Shown here: one piece after another, positions 28,509-37,819 of the stretch
Layout of the letters: each line of letters opens with the position of its first letter
Position numbering within the stretch: position 1 is the first letter of the stretch
DNA from: Chitinophagaceae bacterium BSSC1
GTDB lineage: Bacteria; Bacteroidota; Bacteroidia; Chitinophagales; Chitinophagaceae
Length of the DNA stretch: 64,000 nt
Direction of reading: 5' to 3'
NCBI GenBank assembly: GCA_002256435.1
Contig: NKJC01000001.1
Coordinates: 496,001-560,000 of the forward strand
The notes under the pieces: generated by a model
Told to the model about the DNA's origin: nothing
Databases searched by the model: none
Seen by the model: only the letters and a program-made list of their open reading frames with translations
Made by a program: the position numbers and the translations under genes

Positions 28509-31500
28509 TTAGAAGTCAAATCCTAGTGAAAAATACCAAATTGGCTTTCCAACAAAGATTCCTTTCATTGGCCATGCCGTATCTAGTTTCATAAAATAGC
28601 CCAATAAGGTACTCCTAACACCAAACCCATATCCACCGGCAAAAGGTCCTAAACCACCAGCGTCAATCCTCACAGCCACATTGCCTGTTGGAACACCACT
28701 AGGGTCAAGGTTTTGAATATACTGACCAGGACGGGTAATGCCATTGTATTGACCATTCCAAGCAGAGCCCAAGTCAATGAATTGGGTCAGTTGAAAATTG
28801 CGAATAAAGGCATTATTGATAGGCCTATTGATTAAGGTAGAGAAAATGGGCAAACGGAATTCAGAGTTCAACACAAAGGCATTATTACCATTGGCAATAT
28901 TCTGATTATACCCGCGCATATTCACCGCCAAAGATTGGAATGCATAACCCTGATCCGGTGCAGGAGGATTATTATTAAACTTAGGTCCAATCCATCCGTC
29001 TACACCACCTAGGTAGTAAATGAGTTTCTGATTACCCCAACTGAAATCGGCGGCAGCCCTACCGGCCCAAATAAAGTTTCTATAGATTTTGACATACTTG
29101 CGTGCATCAAATCCAAAGTTGAAAGTCATTTTGTTATTGCCATAAGATGTTTTATGCATAGGCATATTCACATCCATATAGATTTTAAAACGCAAGCCAT
29201 TCCAAATATTCTGGGTTGGATTAATGGTGTTATCATGCACGTATTCAAAGCGAGTTAATAAGAATTTGGAAACCGTATCGGCATATTTTAATGCAGCCGG
29301 ATCAGGTAAGCCCGCATTGTTGTCATAGCTACGCAATACCCCCCTATCATTTCTGTAAGCTACGGTTGCACGCAAACTTTTTACTTCATTAAAAGGATAA
29401 GAGACATTGGCCTGATACAGGTTGGTATACAGTTCATTATTGTAGCTGGTGTTAAAGAAATTGGTCACATTACTTCTGTAATAAGTAAGACCCCAATCCA
29501 GCCTGCGGCGATAGTTTTGGAAACTAAAGAACACGTCTTTGTCTTTTAGGTTGGTACCAAAACGCAATCCACCCACAAACTTAATATCTTCCATAAGGTC
29601 GGAAGTTCCTACACGGAAAGTGAAATTCAAATCATTTCCGTTATTCAATTGAATAGGACCTGAACCACCAGCATAAGGTTGATATCTGTTGATCAAAACA
29701 TTATTGGTAAAGCCCGCCAAAATATAGTCACTACTAAACTTCATTCGATAGTCAAAGAGTTTAGCCTTGCTTAAAATAGAAGCCCTAGCATTATTTTCCA
29801 TTAAAGAACGAATGGCAGCGGATGTATCGGGAAGCTCGTCTGCAAATTCATTTTGGAACACATTACCCGCTTTTCTAGCACTGTCTTTGATAACGGGTTT
29901 GTTGTTGTAGAAAATGGCTTTACCCTCGGCAGCCCTTTGCTCGTCCATGGTTTTTTTCATAAACTCAGTGGGTCTTGAATTGGTATTTCTTCTTACCAAT
30001 GCAATAGAATCTACTTTTAACTTATACAAGAATTTATAATCTCCTTCTTGGCGTACTTCACTAACCTGACCATTGTTACCGGCAATCCTAGTTTCTTTTA
30101 GTGAGCTTTGATAGTTGGTAATGGGGAATGTGTAAGTACTATCTCTGAACACTTGAAAATAGCTAACACTATCTGGTTCATTCTTGCGCCATGCTACCAA
30201 GGTAGAGTCAAACTCTTTGTTACTTGGATTGTGCAATACTTCATCTCCTATATAATACAAGGTATCTACGCCATTTCTAGAAGTTCCAAAGAAACCGGCC
30301 CAACGATTGGCCACACCGTTTTGATCAGAAACAAAGGTAAAGTGATTGGTATTGTACTGCATGGGGTAGCGCGCATTTCCAAACTTTTGATTGGTCATTT
30401 GAGCTACTTGTTTGCCGGGACCACCAGCAGACATATCGGTCAAGAAAATATTAAATCTGTACCTACTAGGTAATACCGTATCTCCACTTGGTGCAGATCC
30501 ACTTGGTCTATTGGAAGAGAATACAATCCCTACCCTGTTTGGAAATGCTACAAAACTTGGATCTAGGTCATCATAAATATCATTGGTTACCTGGGTTAAT
30601 TTGTTCTCTTCAATATTATAAGTAAAGATGTCTGAATGTCCATTTTTCACGGCACTCATGACCAACTGATTGGCATTGAGCATAAAGCTAGCATCCAAAA
30701 TTTGATCAAAACCTTCAATGGTTTGTTTGTAGCGCTTGTACTTGGCAATAATGTCATAGACAAACATTTTTGTCTTACCATCTTCCCAATACATGACCAA
30801 TAAACGGGTTCCTTTAACGTCCCAAGCAAGAATGGGATAATTGGGATTGATATCACCCATATTGGTGCGCACGCCCAATTGCAACAGGGTTTTCTGTTTG
30901 TAAAAATTCTCAAAATACTTAACGCTATAGATTCCTTTTTTAAATTCAACCACAGCATAGTTATTGCTTCTTGGGGTTGGATTTGCTTGAAAACGGAAAT
31001 AATCATTTTTACTCACGTCTTCAGAAATATTTAAAGAACCCTTCACCGCATTTCTTCTTGCACGAATGTCTTTGGCATATCTGTCTTGCTCTGATTGCAT
31101 AAACTCTGATAACACGTCTTTGAATTTGATTTTACAAATTCTCAAAGCTGCACTATTTAGGTTTTTGTAAATCCTAGCCAAGTAGAGCATATAAGTAATA
31201 TTCTCTTTGCGGTACTTGTTGCCAAAATAATACCAGAAAGCATGACCTGCTAACAATGGTTTTTCAAAAGCAAATTGATAGAAAGAATTGTATCTACCAC
31301 TGAGCAAAGCACTTTTGAGTTCGTCATCCAATTCTGTACTCCAAGGTTCAGCAGCATAAGCCACATATCCGTCCACCAACCATTTGGGTAAGTCTAGCAA
31401 AGCTTGGTTGCTGGCAAATTCGCCAATATCGTCTCCAAAAAGCAAATTATCTGTAAGCACTTTGGCAATCCCCTCACGCACACTTCTTTTCAAGTGATTG

Positions 31501-31895
31501 TGATTACCATCAAAATAAACTATGATTTTGTTGTTCACCAATTTGGTAGATCCGCCAGAATTCTGCCAGTCCATACCCAAACCCACGTTACTACTTTTAT
31601 AATCGTTATAATTATTATATACCAAAATATTGGCCCTGCGTTGCAAACTGTACTCGGTAAAGTTTTCAAGAGAAAGTAATTCTTCCTCAGCTACCTGGGC
31701 TACAAATTTGCCCAGTTCTACCCCATTTTGGGTAGTATAAGTATTGAAATTGGGAGACTGATAGAACTTCCAAACAAATTTCTTGTGTTGCACCCTGTTT
31801 TTACCAAACATCACGGTATTCACCTGTGCCTGAGAAAGGAGGGGAAAAAGAAAGCATAGGAAAAAGACCCATTTATTCATGCGATTGCGTTGCAT
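28509..31895 (-). CDS. Large envelope protein: peptidase-MA-like head, TolB-type propeller, outer-membrane barrel
   Basis: This 1128-aa protein has a signal peptide (WVFFLCFLFPLLSQAQ) after either ATG 31895 or ATG 31880. Residues 30-270 look like a peptidase-MA-type region without a clear HExxH. Residues 310-560 carry WD40/PD40 TolB-like repeats (for example NGHSDIFTYNIEENKLTQVT and IVFSSNRPSGS). The C-terminal ~420 residues have barrel-like strands and end YFSLGFDF with the terminal aromatic. It probably sits in the outer membrane with a periplasmic propeller. It is upstream of the DUF5686 gene by 49 nt on the same strand, suggesting a unit. Confidence 0.7.
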   Translation of the reverse strand: MQRNRMNKWVFFLCFLFPLLSQAQVNTVMFGKNRVQHKKFVWKFYQSPNFNTYTTQNGVELGKFVAQVAEEELLSLENFTEYSLQRRANILVYNNYNDYKSSNVGLGMDWQNSGGSTKLVNNKIIVYFDGNHNHLKRSVREGIAKVLTDNLLFGDDIGEFASNQALLDLPKWLVDGYVAYAAEPWSTELDDELKSALLSGRYNSFYQFAFEKPLLAGHAFWYYFGNKYRKENITYMLYLARIYKNLNSAALRICKIKFKDVLSEFMQSEQDRYAKDIRARRNAVKGSLNISEDVSKNDYFRFQANPTPRSNNYAVVEFKKGIYSVKYFENFYKQKTLLQLGVRTNMGDINPNYPILAWDVKGTRLLVMYWEDGKTKMFVYDIIAKYKRYKQTIEGFDQILDASFMLNANQLVMSAVKNGHSDIFTYNIEENKLTQVTNDIYDDLDPSFVAFPNRVGIVFSSNRPSGSAPSGDTVLPSRYRFNIFLTDMSAGGPGKQVAQMTNQKFGNARYPMQYNTNHFTFVSDQNGVANRWAGFFGTSRNGVDTLYYIGDEVLHNPSNKEFDSTLVAWRKNEPDSVSYFQVFRDSTYTFPITNYQSSLKETRIAGNNGQVSEVRQEGDYKFLYKLKVDSIALVRRNTNSRPTEFMKKTMDEQRAAEGKAIFYNNKPVIKDSARKAGNVFQNEFADELPDTSAAIRSLMENNARASILSKAKLFDYRMKFSSDYILAGFTNNVLINRYQPYAGGSGPIQLNNGNDLNFTFRVGTSDLMEDIKFVGGLRFGTNLKDKDVFFSFQNYRRRLDWGLTYYRSNVTNFFNTSYNNELYTNLYQANVSYPFNEVKSLRATVAYRNDRGVLRSYDNNAGLPDPAALKYADTVSKFLLTRFEYVHDNTINPTQNIWNGLRFKIYMDVNMPMHKTSYGNNKMTFNFGFDARKYVKIYRNFIWAGRAAADFSWGNQKLIYYLGGVDGWIGPKFNNNPPAPDQGYAFQSLAVNMRGYNQNIANGNNAFVLNSEFRLPIFSTLINRPINNAFIRNFQLTQFIDLGSAWNGQYNGITRPGQYIQNLDPSGVPTGNVAVRIDAGGLGPFAGGYGFGVRSTLLGYFMKLDTAWPMKGIFVGKPIWYFSLGFDF

Positions 31896-31957
31896 ATCCG
31901 AACTTTAGTATTTTAAAATTAGTCATTTACCATTAAAAGCGGTCTAAAATTACCCTT

Positions 31958-32596
31958 ATGCTCCATGTTAAAGTTTTCACATTCAGTCCTATCCAAGAAA
32001 ACACCTATGTACTCTATAATGATGCGGGTAAAGCCCTAATTATAGACCCGGGATGTTATTTTAGTGCTGAGCAAGAAACGTTAAAAAACTTTTTAAAAGA
32101 TACGGGGTTAACACCGGTTCAGTTGCTCAATACCCATTGTCATTTAGACCATGTATTTGGGAATGACTGGGTACACAAAACCTATGGATTAGAACTATAC
32201 ATTCATCCAAATGAAGAAAAAGTGCTGGCATTTGCCCCAAAATCTGGCGAAACATGGGGTATGCCTTTTACCAATTATAGTGGCCCCTTGCATTTTATTC
32301 ATCCTGGGGACAAGGTTTTTTTAGACGAAGATGAACTGAGTATCCTGTTTGCACCAGGACATTCTCCCGGAAGTATTTGTTTTTATTGTGAAAACCAAGG
32401 CTTTATCATTGGTGGCGATGTGTTGTTTTACCAAAGTATTGGCCGAACAGACCTACCCATGGGAAGTCATGAAACCCTTTTGCACAGTATTAGGGAAGAA
32501 CTCTTTACCCTGCCCGATGCGGTGATTGTGCATCCAGGTCATGGCCGACCAACCCGAATTGGTCATGAAAAGGAATTCAACCCCTTTCTGACCTAA
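31958..32596 (+). CDS. Metallo-beta-lactamase-fold hydrolase (glyoxalase II-like)
   Basis: This 212-aa cytoplasmic hydrolase has the binuclear metal motif THCHLDHVFGN, a second metal His in APGHSPGSICFYC, and the Asp bridge in GGDVLFYQSIGRTDLP. It ends with VHPGHGRPTRIGHEKEFNPF. The size and motifs match the YcbL/GloB-like group, which cleaves thioesters such as hydroxyacylglutathione. The true substrate here is unknown, as many Bacteroidota lack glutathione. Confidence 0.85.
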   Translation: MLHVKVFTFSPIQENTYVLYNDAGKALIIDPGCYFSAEQETLKNFLKDTGLTPVQLLNTHCHLDHVFGNDWVHKTYGLELYIHPNEEKVLAFAPKSGETWGMPFTNYSGPLHFIHPGDKVFLDEDELSILFAPGHSPGSICFYCENQGFIIGGDVLFYQSIGRTDLPMGSHETLLHSIREELFTLPDAVIVHPGHGRPTRIGHEKEFNPFLT

Positions 32597-32663
32597 TTTT
32601 TGGATTTCAACCAGAAAAATGGGTTTTCGAGCAAATAAACCGAACTTTAAGAAAATTGACAGC

Positions 32664-32930
32664 ATGTCTACTTACGCAGATTTGGCCGTTGGCCGATATT
32701 ACCTAATTACAGAAAACCAAGGGGAAGAACTCATTTTGGTGCAACCCATGATGGAAACCAGTTTGGCTATTTTTTCTATTCTGCATGATGCAGGAGAAGA
32801 AATTACCTACTGGCGCAAGAAAACCGATCCCATTGCAGAAATCTTAGAAGAACTATCTGATGAAGAAGCTTTGGCTTATGAGTTGATGTTTGATGAAGAC
32901 GAAGCTGACGAAGACTGGGAAGACGATTAA
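32664..32930 (+). CDS. Small acidic protein of unknown function
   Basis: This 88-aa protein is called from ATG 32664 (MSTYADLAVGRYYLI). An in-frame ATG at 32619 adds 15 basic residues and is less convincing. The C-terminal 45 residues are strongly acidic (LMFDEDEADEDWEDD). No family was recognised. It follows the hydrolase gene by 67 nt, and its stop overlaps the convergent 722-aa gene by 4 nt (TTAA). It is probably real because its frame is bounded by normal start context and non-random composition. Confidence 0.55.
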   Translation: MSTYADLAVGRYYLITENQGEELILVQPMMETSLAIFSILHDAGEEITYWRKKTDPIAEILEELSDEEALAYELMFDEDEADEDWEDD

Positions 32931-35095
32931 GGATTTTGAGCACCCCTTTCTGATTGGTTAAACGCAGTGATGAAAATGGCTCCCAAATTTTTATGTGGGG
33001 GCACATAGTCATCAAATGTTTCCTTGTATTTTAGACCCAATTGTTTGGCCATATTGTTCCAAAGACTGGGCCAGTTAAGGTTTTGTCCTGCCCTTAGTGT
33101 TTCACTGATCTCATTGATGAGTCCCTTATTAATCACACCTGTTCCTACTTGTTTGGTAGAAATAATTTGTGCAGTAGGGCAAATTTCTAACACATCGTTT
33201 AGGTTTTGATAACCACCGCAACCACCTAATATGACCAACTTGGCAGATGGGGCCAACTGTTCAATGGTAGAACGCAGGTGGTAACTATGACCACGATGAA
33301 TAACAATAGAGGGATCCAATCCCTTATCCGCTAAATAGGCACTTAGATTAGCTTGTGCTTTGGCGTCTAGGTCTAATTTTTCATTCAAGGGTTTGTTGGC
33401 ATAAATGGTAATGGGAACGCCTGTCTTGGCCACTAGTTCTACCCATTCGGGTTTTTGAATCACCCGCCATTTACCATTATTAAACCCAGCTAAAAAAGCT
33501 AGAAAAACATTCATTCCGTCTTTGTCACCATAGAAAAATTGTTGCACCACAATCCTACCAGCACTGTCTTGTAATCGCTGATTAGACATTTCATAAACAG
33601 GATCTATTCCCAACTCTTTTGACAAGTCTACATGACAACTACTATCTAATGACTGAAACAACAAATCCAGCGTTCGGTAAATCCGTTCACCTTTTTTGTT
33701 TTGAGCCTGCATATTTTTCAATCGGTTCATTTGTACCCGATCTACTATGAGTTGTCTCAATGGTGCTTGATAAATACTAGAATAAGAATCAGCAACATCA
33801 ACTGCGTCTTCTAAACTTGTGTTTTTTTCTAAGCCATCAACAAAGCTTTCCATTCTTTTTTTGGCCGACGAAGAATCCATTCTGCGCAAAAAATCATCTA
33901 GTGTATTATAGGCCGCAGAAACCCGTATAAATTTTTTAAAAAAATCATTGTTGACCATGGAGAGTAAAGTATCTGCATTGGGCTCCAACATTTTTTGAAA
34001 TATTCTTGGATAGACACCACTTACAAAACTAGAAGTATACATTTCTGCTTCCCCCATCACAGCAAGATAATAGAGCTCAGTAGCAGTTAAGTTGTCTAAT
34101 ACTTTGAACCTGACTTTTAAATCGCGCAGCTCGTGCAAAGCATTGATTTCATTGATATATAACTCTATGGCTTTGGATCGCAATTTTGCAGTAAGCACTT
34201 TTTCCAACATAGGCGTATCGCCTTTTTGCATTCTACCTGCATAGTCAATTCTAGTGTCTACCAAGAGCTTATAATACCTAGCAGTTGAGTCATCTGATAA
34301 TAGTGGCGTAATGTCTTCCAAGTTATATTTTCCATGATACAATTGATCCAAAAAAGGAAAATACATTCTACCTGTTTTGGTCAAAGACAATTGACCTATA
34401 ATTTTTACCAGACTATGATTAACAGACTGAATTTTTCGTCCCAATGCATTGGGTGCTGCTGCAAAATTATAGAGCTTTTCAGGGTCATGAAAAGCCGCTT
34501 GTATAATAAGGGTATCGGCAAAAATATTTTGTGGTTGTTTGCTCAAGAGGTTCAGAATCTGATTAGGATAAATTTGACAATATTTCCAAATCAATAAGTC
34601 TTTAGCAGCTGGAATACCCTGATTGGTTTTCAAACAAAAATTATCCACCAATAAATTACCAATAACCAAATCATTGTTTTCAATAACAGGATAAATAGAC
34701 TGATTCTTTAATTCCAATTTCATAGCTTCTTGATAAACTTTGATCAAGGGTTTCAATTCTTTTAAACTAATTTGACCAGATTTTTGCCCTTGCAAGAACC
34801 CCGTGAGCAATTCATTTACACTTCTTAACCATCGATACTTGGCATTATCATCTAATTGTTGGTTTCTTTCTATACTGGCTCTAATACCTGTAATGGTTTC
34901 GTCTACCCAAACTAGTTGTTGGGTATAACCACTGTCTTTAATAGCAGGCAGTTGATTGATTTTTTGAATGGAACTGATAATGTATTCATGGTGTAATTGC
35001 CGCATGGTGGGAATTACAGGCATGGTCAATTCATCCTGAGCGGAGAGCAGGATGGGCAAGATCAGTAATAGTAATAGCGCCTTGACTGGTTTCAT
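32927..35095 (-). CDS. Secreted protein with a possible caspase-like (clan CD) C-terminal domain
   Basis: This 722-aa protein has a signal peptide (MKPVKALLLLLILPILLSAQ). Residues 25-530 are mostly helical with no recognised domain. The C-terminal ~190 residues have a strand-helix-strand order: GVPITIYAN, then SIVIHRGHSYH with His600 and His603, then AKLVILGGCGGY with Cys626. A His then Cys at the ends of successive strands is the arrangement in clan CD peptidases (caspase, gingipain, clostripain, CHAT). Catalysis is inference. The gene is preceded by a well-placed -7/-33 promoter, and is convergent with the small acidic gene. Confidence 0.6.
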   Translation of the reverse strand: MKPVKALLLLLILPILLSAQDELTMPVIPTMRQLHHEYIISSIQKINQLPAIKDSGYTQQLVWVDETITGIRASIERNQQLDDNAKYRWLRSVNELLTGFLQGQKSGQISLKELKPLIKVYQEAMKLELKNQSIYPVIENNDLVIGNLLVDNFCLKTNQGIPAAKDLLIWKYCQIYPNQILNLLSKQPQNIFADTLIIQAAFHDPEKLYNFAAAPNALGRKIQSVNHSLVKIIGQLSLTKTGRMYFPFLDQLYHGKYNLEDITPLLSDDSTARYYKLLVDTRIDYAGRMQKGDTPMLEKVLTAKLRSKAIELYINEINALHELRDLKVRFKVLDNLTATELYYLAVMGEAEMYTSSFVSGVYPRIFQKMLEPNADTLLSMVNNDFFKKFIRVSAAYNTLDDFLRRMDSSSAKKRMESFVDGLEKNTSLEDAVDVADSYSSIYQAPLRQLIVDRVQMNRLKNMQAQNKKGERIYRTLDLLFQSLDSSCHVDLSKELGIDPVYEMSNQRLQDSAGRIVVQQFFYGDKDGMNVFLAFLAGFNNGKWRVIQKPEWVELVAKTGVPITIYANKPLNEKLDLDAKAQANLSAYLADKGLDPSIVIHRGHSYHLRSTIEQLAPSAKLVILGGCGGYQNLNDVLEICPTAQIISTKQVGTGVINKGLINEISETLRAGQNLNWPSLWNNMAKQLGLKYKETFDDYVPPHKNLGAIFITAFNQSERGAQNP

Positions 35096-35103
35096 TATCC
35101 TTT

Positions 35104-35137
35104 CAAAAATACTACCAAACCCGGCAAAAAGGTCAAA
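35104..35137 (-). promoter_or_regulatory. Putative promoter of the caspase-like gene
   Basis: On the minus strand TTTG (35137-35134) and TATTTTTG (35111-35104) are separated by 22 nt, matching the Bacteroidota -33 and -7 boxes. The -7 box is 8 nt before the start codon, so the leader would be very short. Confidence 0.45.
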
Positions 35138-35202
35138 AGCAGTATTTTACTGTTAACAATAACATAATAAGCATAAATGCACAGATTGCCAATCATTAAA
35201 AT

Positions 35203-35210
35203 TAAATTTG
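35203..35210 (+). promoter_or_regulatory. Putative promoter of the response regulator gene
   Basis: TAAATTTG is an exact match to TAnnTTTG, 18 nt before ATG 35229. No convincing -33 box is present, so the operon may need an activator; that is inference. Confidence 0.35.
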
Positions 35211-35228
35211 TGTAAACATAGCGTTAAC

Positions 35229-35912
35229 ATGGAAGGCAGACCAATGCGTATTTTGATTGCAGATGATGAACCAGATATTTTAGAAATCATCAGTTATAAT
35301 TTGGGTAAAGAAGGCTATGAAATCCATACTGCCAAAGACGGAAACGAAGCTATAGAAAAGGCAAAGCAACTCAATCCAGACCTAATCATCTTAGATGTGA
35401 TGATGCCCAAGAAAACCGGGATGGAAGTTTGCCAAATTTTGCGCACGCAACCCCTTTTTCAACAAACACTGATCATTTTCTTGACGGCTCTTAGTGATGA
35501 AGCCTCACAAATTAAAGGTTTGGAATATGGCGCCGATGACTATGTAAACAAACCAATTAGTCCCAAGGTTTTAACTAGTAGGGTGAATGCACTGTTTAGA
35601 CGACTTCAAACCAAAGTAAGCGAAGACAGTTCATTGGTATTGGGAAATATTACCATTGACCCGGTAAAATTTATGGTAACCATAGATGGTGCTGATGTAG
35701 TGCTAGCTAAAAAAGAATTTGAACTCTTGTATTTATTGGCTGCTAAGCCAGGTAGGGTTTTCCTTAGAAATGAAATTTTATCCCAAGTTTGGGGAAATGA
35801 TGTCATTGTAGGGGACCGAACCATTGACGTACATATTCGTAAAATTCGCCAAAAAATGGGAGTGGATTGTATTACAACAGTTAAGGGTGTTGGTTATAAG
35901 TTTGACCTCTAA
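35229..35912 (+). CDS. PhoB-type DNA-binding response regulator
   Basis: This is a 227-aa protein from ATG 35229; ATG 35244 is possible. The receiver domain has the acidic pair DDEPD, phosphoacceptor Asp56 (LIILDVMMPKKTG) and the switch region ADDYVNKPIS. The C-terminal winged helix (OmpR/PhoB type) has NEILSQVWGNDVIVGDRT and the recognition region VHIRKIRQKMG. It is 52 nt before the histidine kinase gene. Given the DUF47 and Pit genes after the kinase, control of phosphate genes is plausible, but the sequence alone does not prove it. Confidence 0.88.
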   Translation: MEGRPMRILIADDEPDILEIISYNLGKEGYEIHTAKDGNEAIEKAKQLNPDLIILDVMMPKKTGMEVCQILRTQPLFQQTLIIFLTALSDEASQIKGLEYGADDYVNKPISPKVLTSRVNALFRRLQTKVSEDSSLVLGNITIDPVKFMVTIDGADVVLAKKEFELLYLLAAKPGRVFLRNEILSQVWGNDVIVGDRTIDVHIRKIRQKMGVDCITTVKGVGYKFDL

Positions 35913-35964
35913 TTAAACAAGGAACTTTAAAGAATCCTGTAACTTTCCACTAGAATTACAAACA

Positions 35965-37011
35965 TTGAACCCAAAGAATCTTAGTCCCAAGCAATTATCT
36001 GCATTAACTGCAATGGCCGTTGCATTGCCAGTGGGATTTGGATTTTGGTTTATTACCAGCAATTGGTGGGTCTTAATGTGGGCTTTGATTATTTGCTTTT
36101 TTGGTACTTACCTGCTCTTTCAATTTGTGCTTGAATGGTTTATTTACCGCAAAATCAAACTGATTTACAAATTCATTTATCAGACCAAGGCCAATAAAAG
36201 AGAAGAGACCTACTACAAATACATCCTTCCCCAGAAAAGTATTGATGAAGTAAGGGAAGACGTAGAAAAATGGGCAGAACAACGCAGTGCTGAAATTGAA
36301 CTATTAAAAACCAATGAAGCATACCGCAAAGAATTTTTGCAAAACCTTTCTCATGAGTTCAAAACCCCCATTTTTGCCATCCAAGGCTATGTAGATAGTT
36401 TGTTGGGTGGGGCCATGGAAAACCCTGATTTGAGTAAACGCTTTTTAGAGAATGCCGCCAAAAATGTGGATCGGATGGTTAATTTGGCGGAAGACCTAGA
36501 TGAAATTACCCGTTTGGAGAGTGGAGAACAACCCCTAACCAAAGTGCAGTTTGTGATTCAGGACCTGATCAAGGAGATTTATGATACCCTCTCCATTAAA
36601 ACAGCTGCCAAAAATATCAAAACCAGTATCAAAAAAGGTTGCGAAGCCCCTGTAGTGGTTTTTGCAGACAAAGAAAAGATTAGACAGGTGATTAATAACC
36701 TACTTGAAAATGCCACAAAATATGGCAAACAAGACGGAACCATTGTTGCTAGTATCTATAAAACAGATGGCAGACACGTGCTCATTGAGTTTAGTGATGA
36801 CGGTATTGGCATTGGAGAAGAACACTTACCCAGGATTTTTGAGCGATTTTACAGAACAGATAGGGGAAGAAGTAGGGATGTAGGTGGCACCGGCCTAGGT
36901 CTGGCCATTTGCAAACATATTGTGGAAGCTCATGGAGAAACCATGCATGTGAGGAGTAAACTAGATGTGGGAACCACTATTGGATTTACATTAGAGGCTA
37001 AGAAAGACTAA
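35965..37011 (+). CDS. PhoR-type sensor histidine kinase
   Basis: This 348-aa inner-membrane kinase is called from a TTG start at 35965, because LSPKQLSALTAMAV upstream of the first ATG (36013) completes the first membrane segment. Two hydrophobic segments lie at about residues 12-30 and 34-58, with only a few residues between, so there is no real periplasmic sensor domain. Phosphoacceptor His130 is in LSHEFKTP. The ATPase domain has NNLLENATKYG, DDGIGIGEEH and GGTGLGLAI. It would phosphorylate the upstream response regulator. The lack of a periplasmic domain is like PhoR, which senses through partner proteins. Confidence 0.85.
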   Translation: MNPKNLSPKQLSALTAMAVALPVGFGFWFITSNWWVLMWALIICFFGTYLLFQFVLEWFIYRKIKLIYKFIYQTKANKREETYYKYILPQKSIDEVREDVEKWAEQRSAEIELLKTNEAYRKEFLQNLSHEFKTPIFAIQGYVDSLLGGAMENPDLSKRFLENAAKNVDRMVNLAEDLDEITRLESGEQPLTKVQFVIQDLIKEIYDTLSIKTAAKNIKTSIKKGCEAPVVVFADKEKIRQVINNLLENATKYGKQDGTIVASIYKTDGRHVLIEFSDDGIGIGEEHLPRIFERFYRTDRGRSRDVGGTGLGLAICKHIVEAHGETMHVRSKLDVGTTIGFTLEAKKD

Positions 37012-37026
37012 TTTTAGAGGGAATTA

Positions 37027-37061
37027 GATAATATTGAATGGGATTATTTCCTAATATTATC
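37027..37061. promoter_or_regulatory. Dyad between the kinase and DUF47 genes
   Basis: GATAATATT (37027-37035) and AATATTATC (37053-37061) form a perfect 9-bp inverted repeat with a 17-nt loop. No T-run follows. It is 47 nt before the DUF47 gene's putative -7 box, so it could be a regulator site or a weak terminator. Confidence 0.4.
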
Positions 37062-37107
37062 AAAATGTTAATTAAATCATAACCAAGTACCGCAATACGC
37101 TTAACAG

Positions 37108-37115
37108 TAGTTTTG
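37108..37115 (+). promoter_or_regulatory. Putative DUF47-pit promoter, Bacteroidota -7 box
   Basis: TAGTTTTG is an exact TAnnTTTG match, 16 nt before the DUF47 start. The -33 box is not conserved, consistent with possible activation by the upstream two-component system. Confidence 0.4.
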
Positions 37116-37131
37116 CACAAATTCTAATTAT

Positions 37132-37779
37132 ATGGGTATCAACTCTATCGGTAAGCTCTTCATGCCAAAAAACAAAGTGTTTTATGAATTGTTTGAAGAC
37201 GTGGCAGAAAAAGTGCACGAAATGGGTATCAAACTCAAAGAGTTGGTGAGTGAACCCGATGCAAATAAACGTGTAGCCTATTTGGCACAAATTGAAGACT
37301 TAGAACATAAGAATGACGATAATACCCATCGCATTTTTACCGAATTGGGTAGAAATTTTATCACCCCATTTGACCGTGAAGACATTCACTACTTGGCAAC
37401 TGCCTTGGATGATATTGCGGACTATATTTATGCTTGCTCTAAGAAGATCAACTTCTACAATGTAAACCCCAACGATACTGGTATTCAAAAAATGGCAGAC
37501 CTGATTTTACAAGGTACCATTGAAATTAAGAAAGCAGTGTTTGGCTTGCGCGATATGAAGAACCTGCGTGCTATGACTGAAGCCATGGTAAAGGTAAACA
37601 GCATTGAAAATCAAGCAGACGATGTGTTTGACATGAGTATTGAGATCCTGTTCCAACAAGAAAATGATTTCAAAGAAGTGATCAAGAAAAGAGAGATTTA
37701 TCAAGTAATGGAAATTGCAACTGACAAATGTGAAGACGCAGCCAACGTGATAGAATCCATCATCATCAAATACGCATAA
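37132..37779 (+). CDS. DUF47 (PhoU-like) accessory protein of Pit transport
   Basis: This 215-aa, helix-rich cytoplasmic protein belongs to the DUF47/PhoU-related family. It shows MPKNKVFYELFEDVAEKVHE at the N-terminus, then IEDLEHKNDDNTHRIFTEL and FITPFDREDIHYLATALDDI. The last motif has the acidic metal-binding residues of the PhoU fold. Family members regulate the adjacent Pit-type phosphate transporter. Here the pit gene starts 40 nt downstream, so the two are very likely co-transcribed. Confidence 0.9.
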   Translation: MGINSIGKLFMPKNKVFYELFEDVAEKVHEMGIKLKELVSEPDANKRVAYLAQIEDLEHKNDDNTHRIFTELGRNFITPFDREDIHYLATALDDIADYIYACSKKINFYNVNPNDTGIQKMADLILQGTIEIKKAVFGLRDMKNLRAMTEAMVKVNSIENQADDVFDMSIEILFQQENDFKEVIKKREIYQVMEIATDKCEDAANVIESIIIKYA

Positions 37780-37819
37780 TCCGGACTACGGAATCGCTTG
37801 ACTACCAAAACACCCGCTT

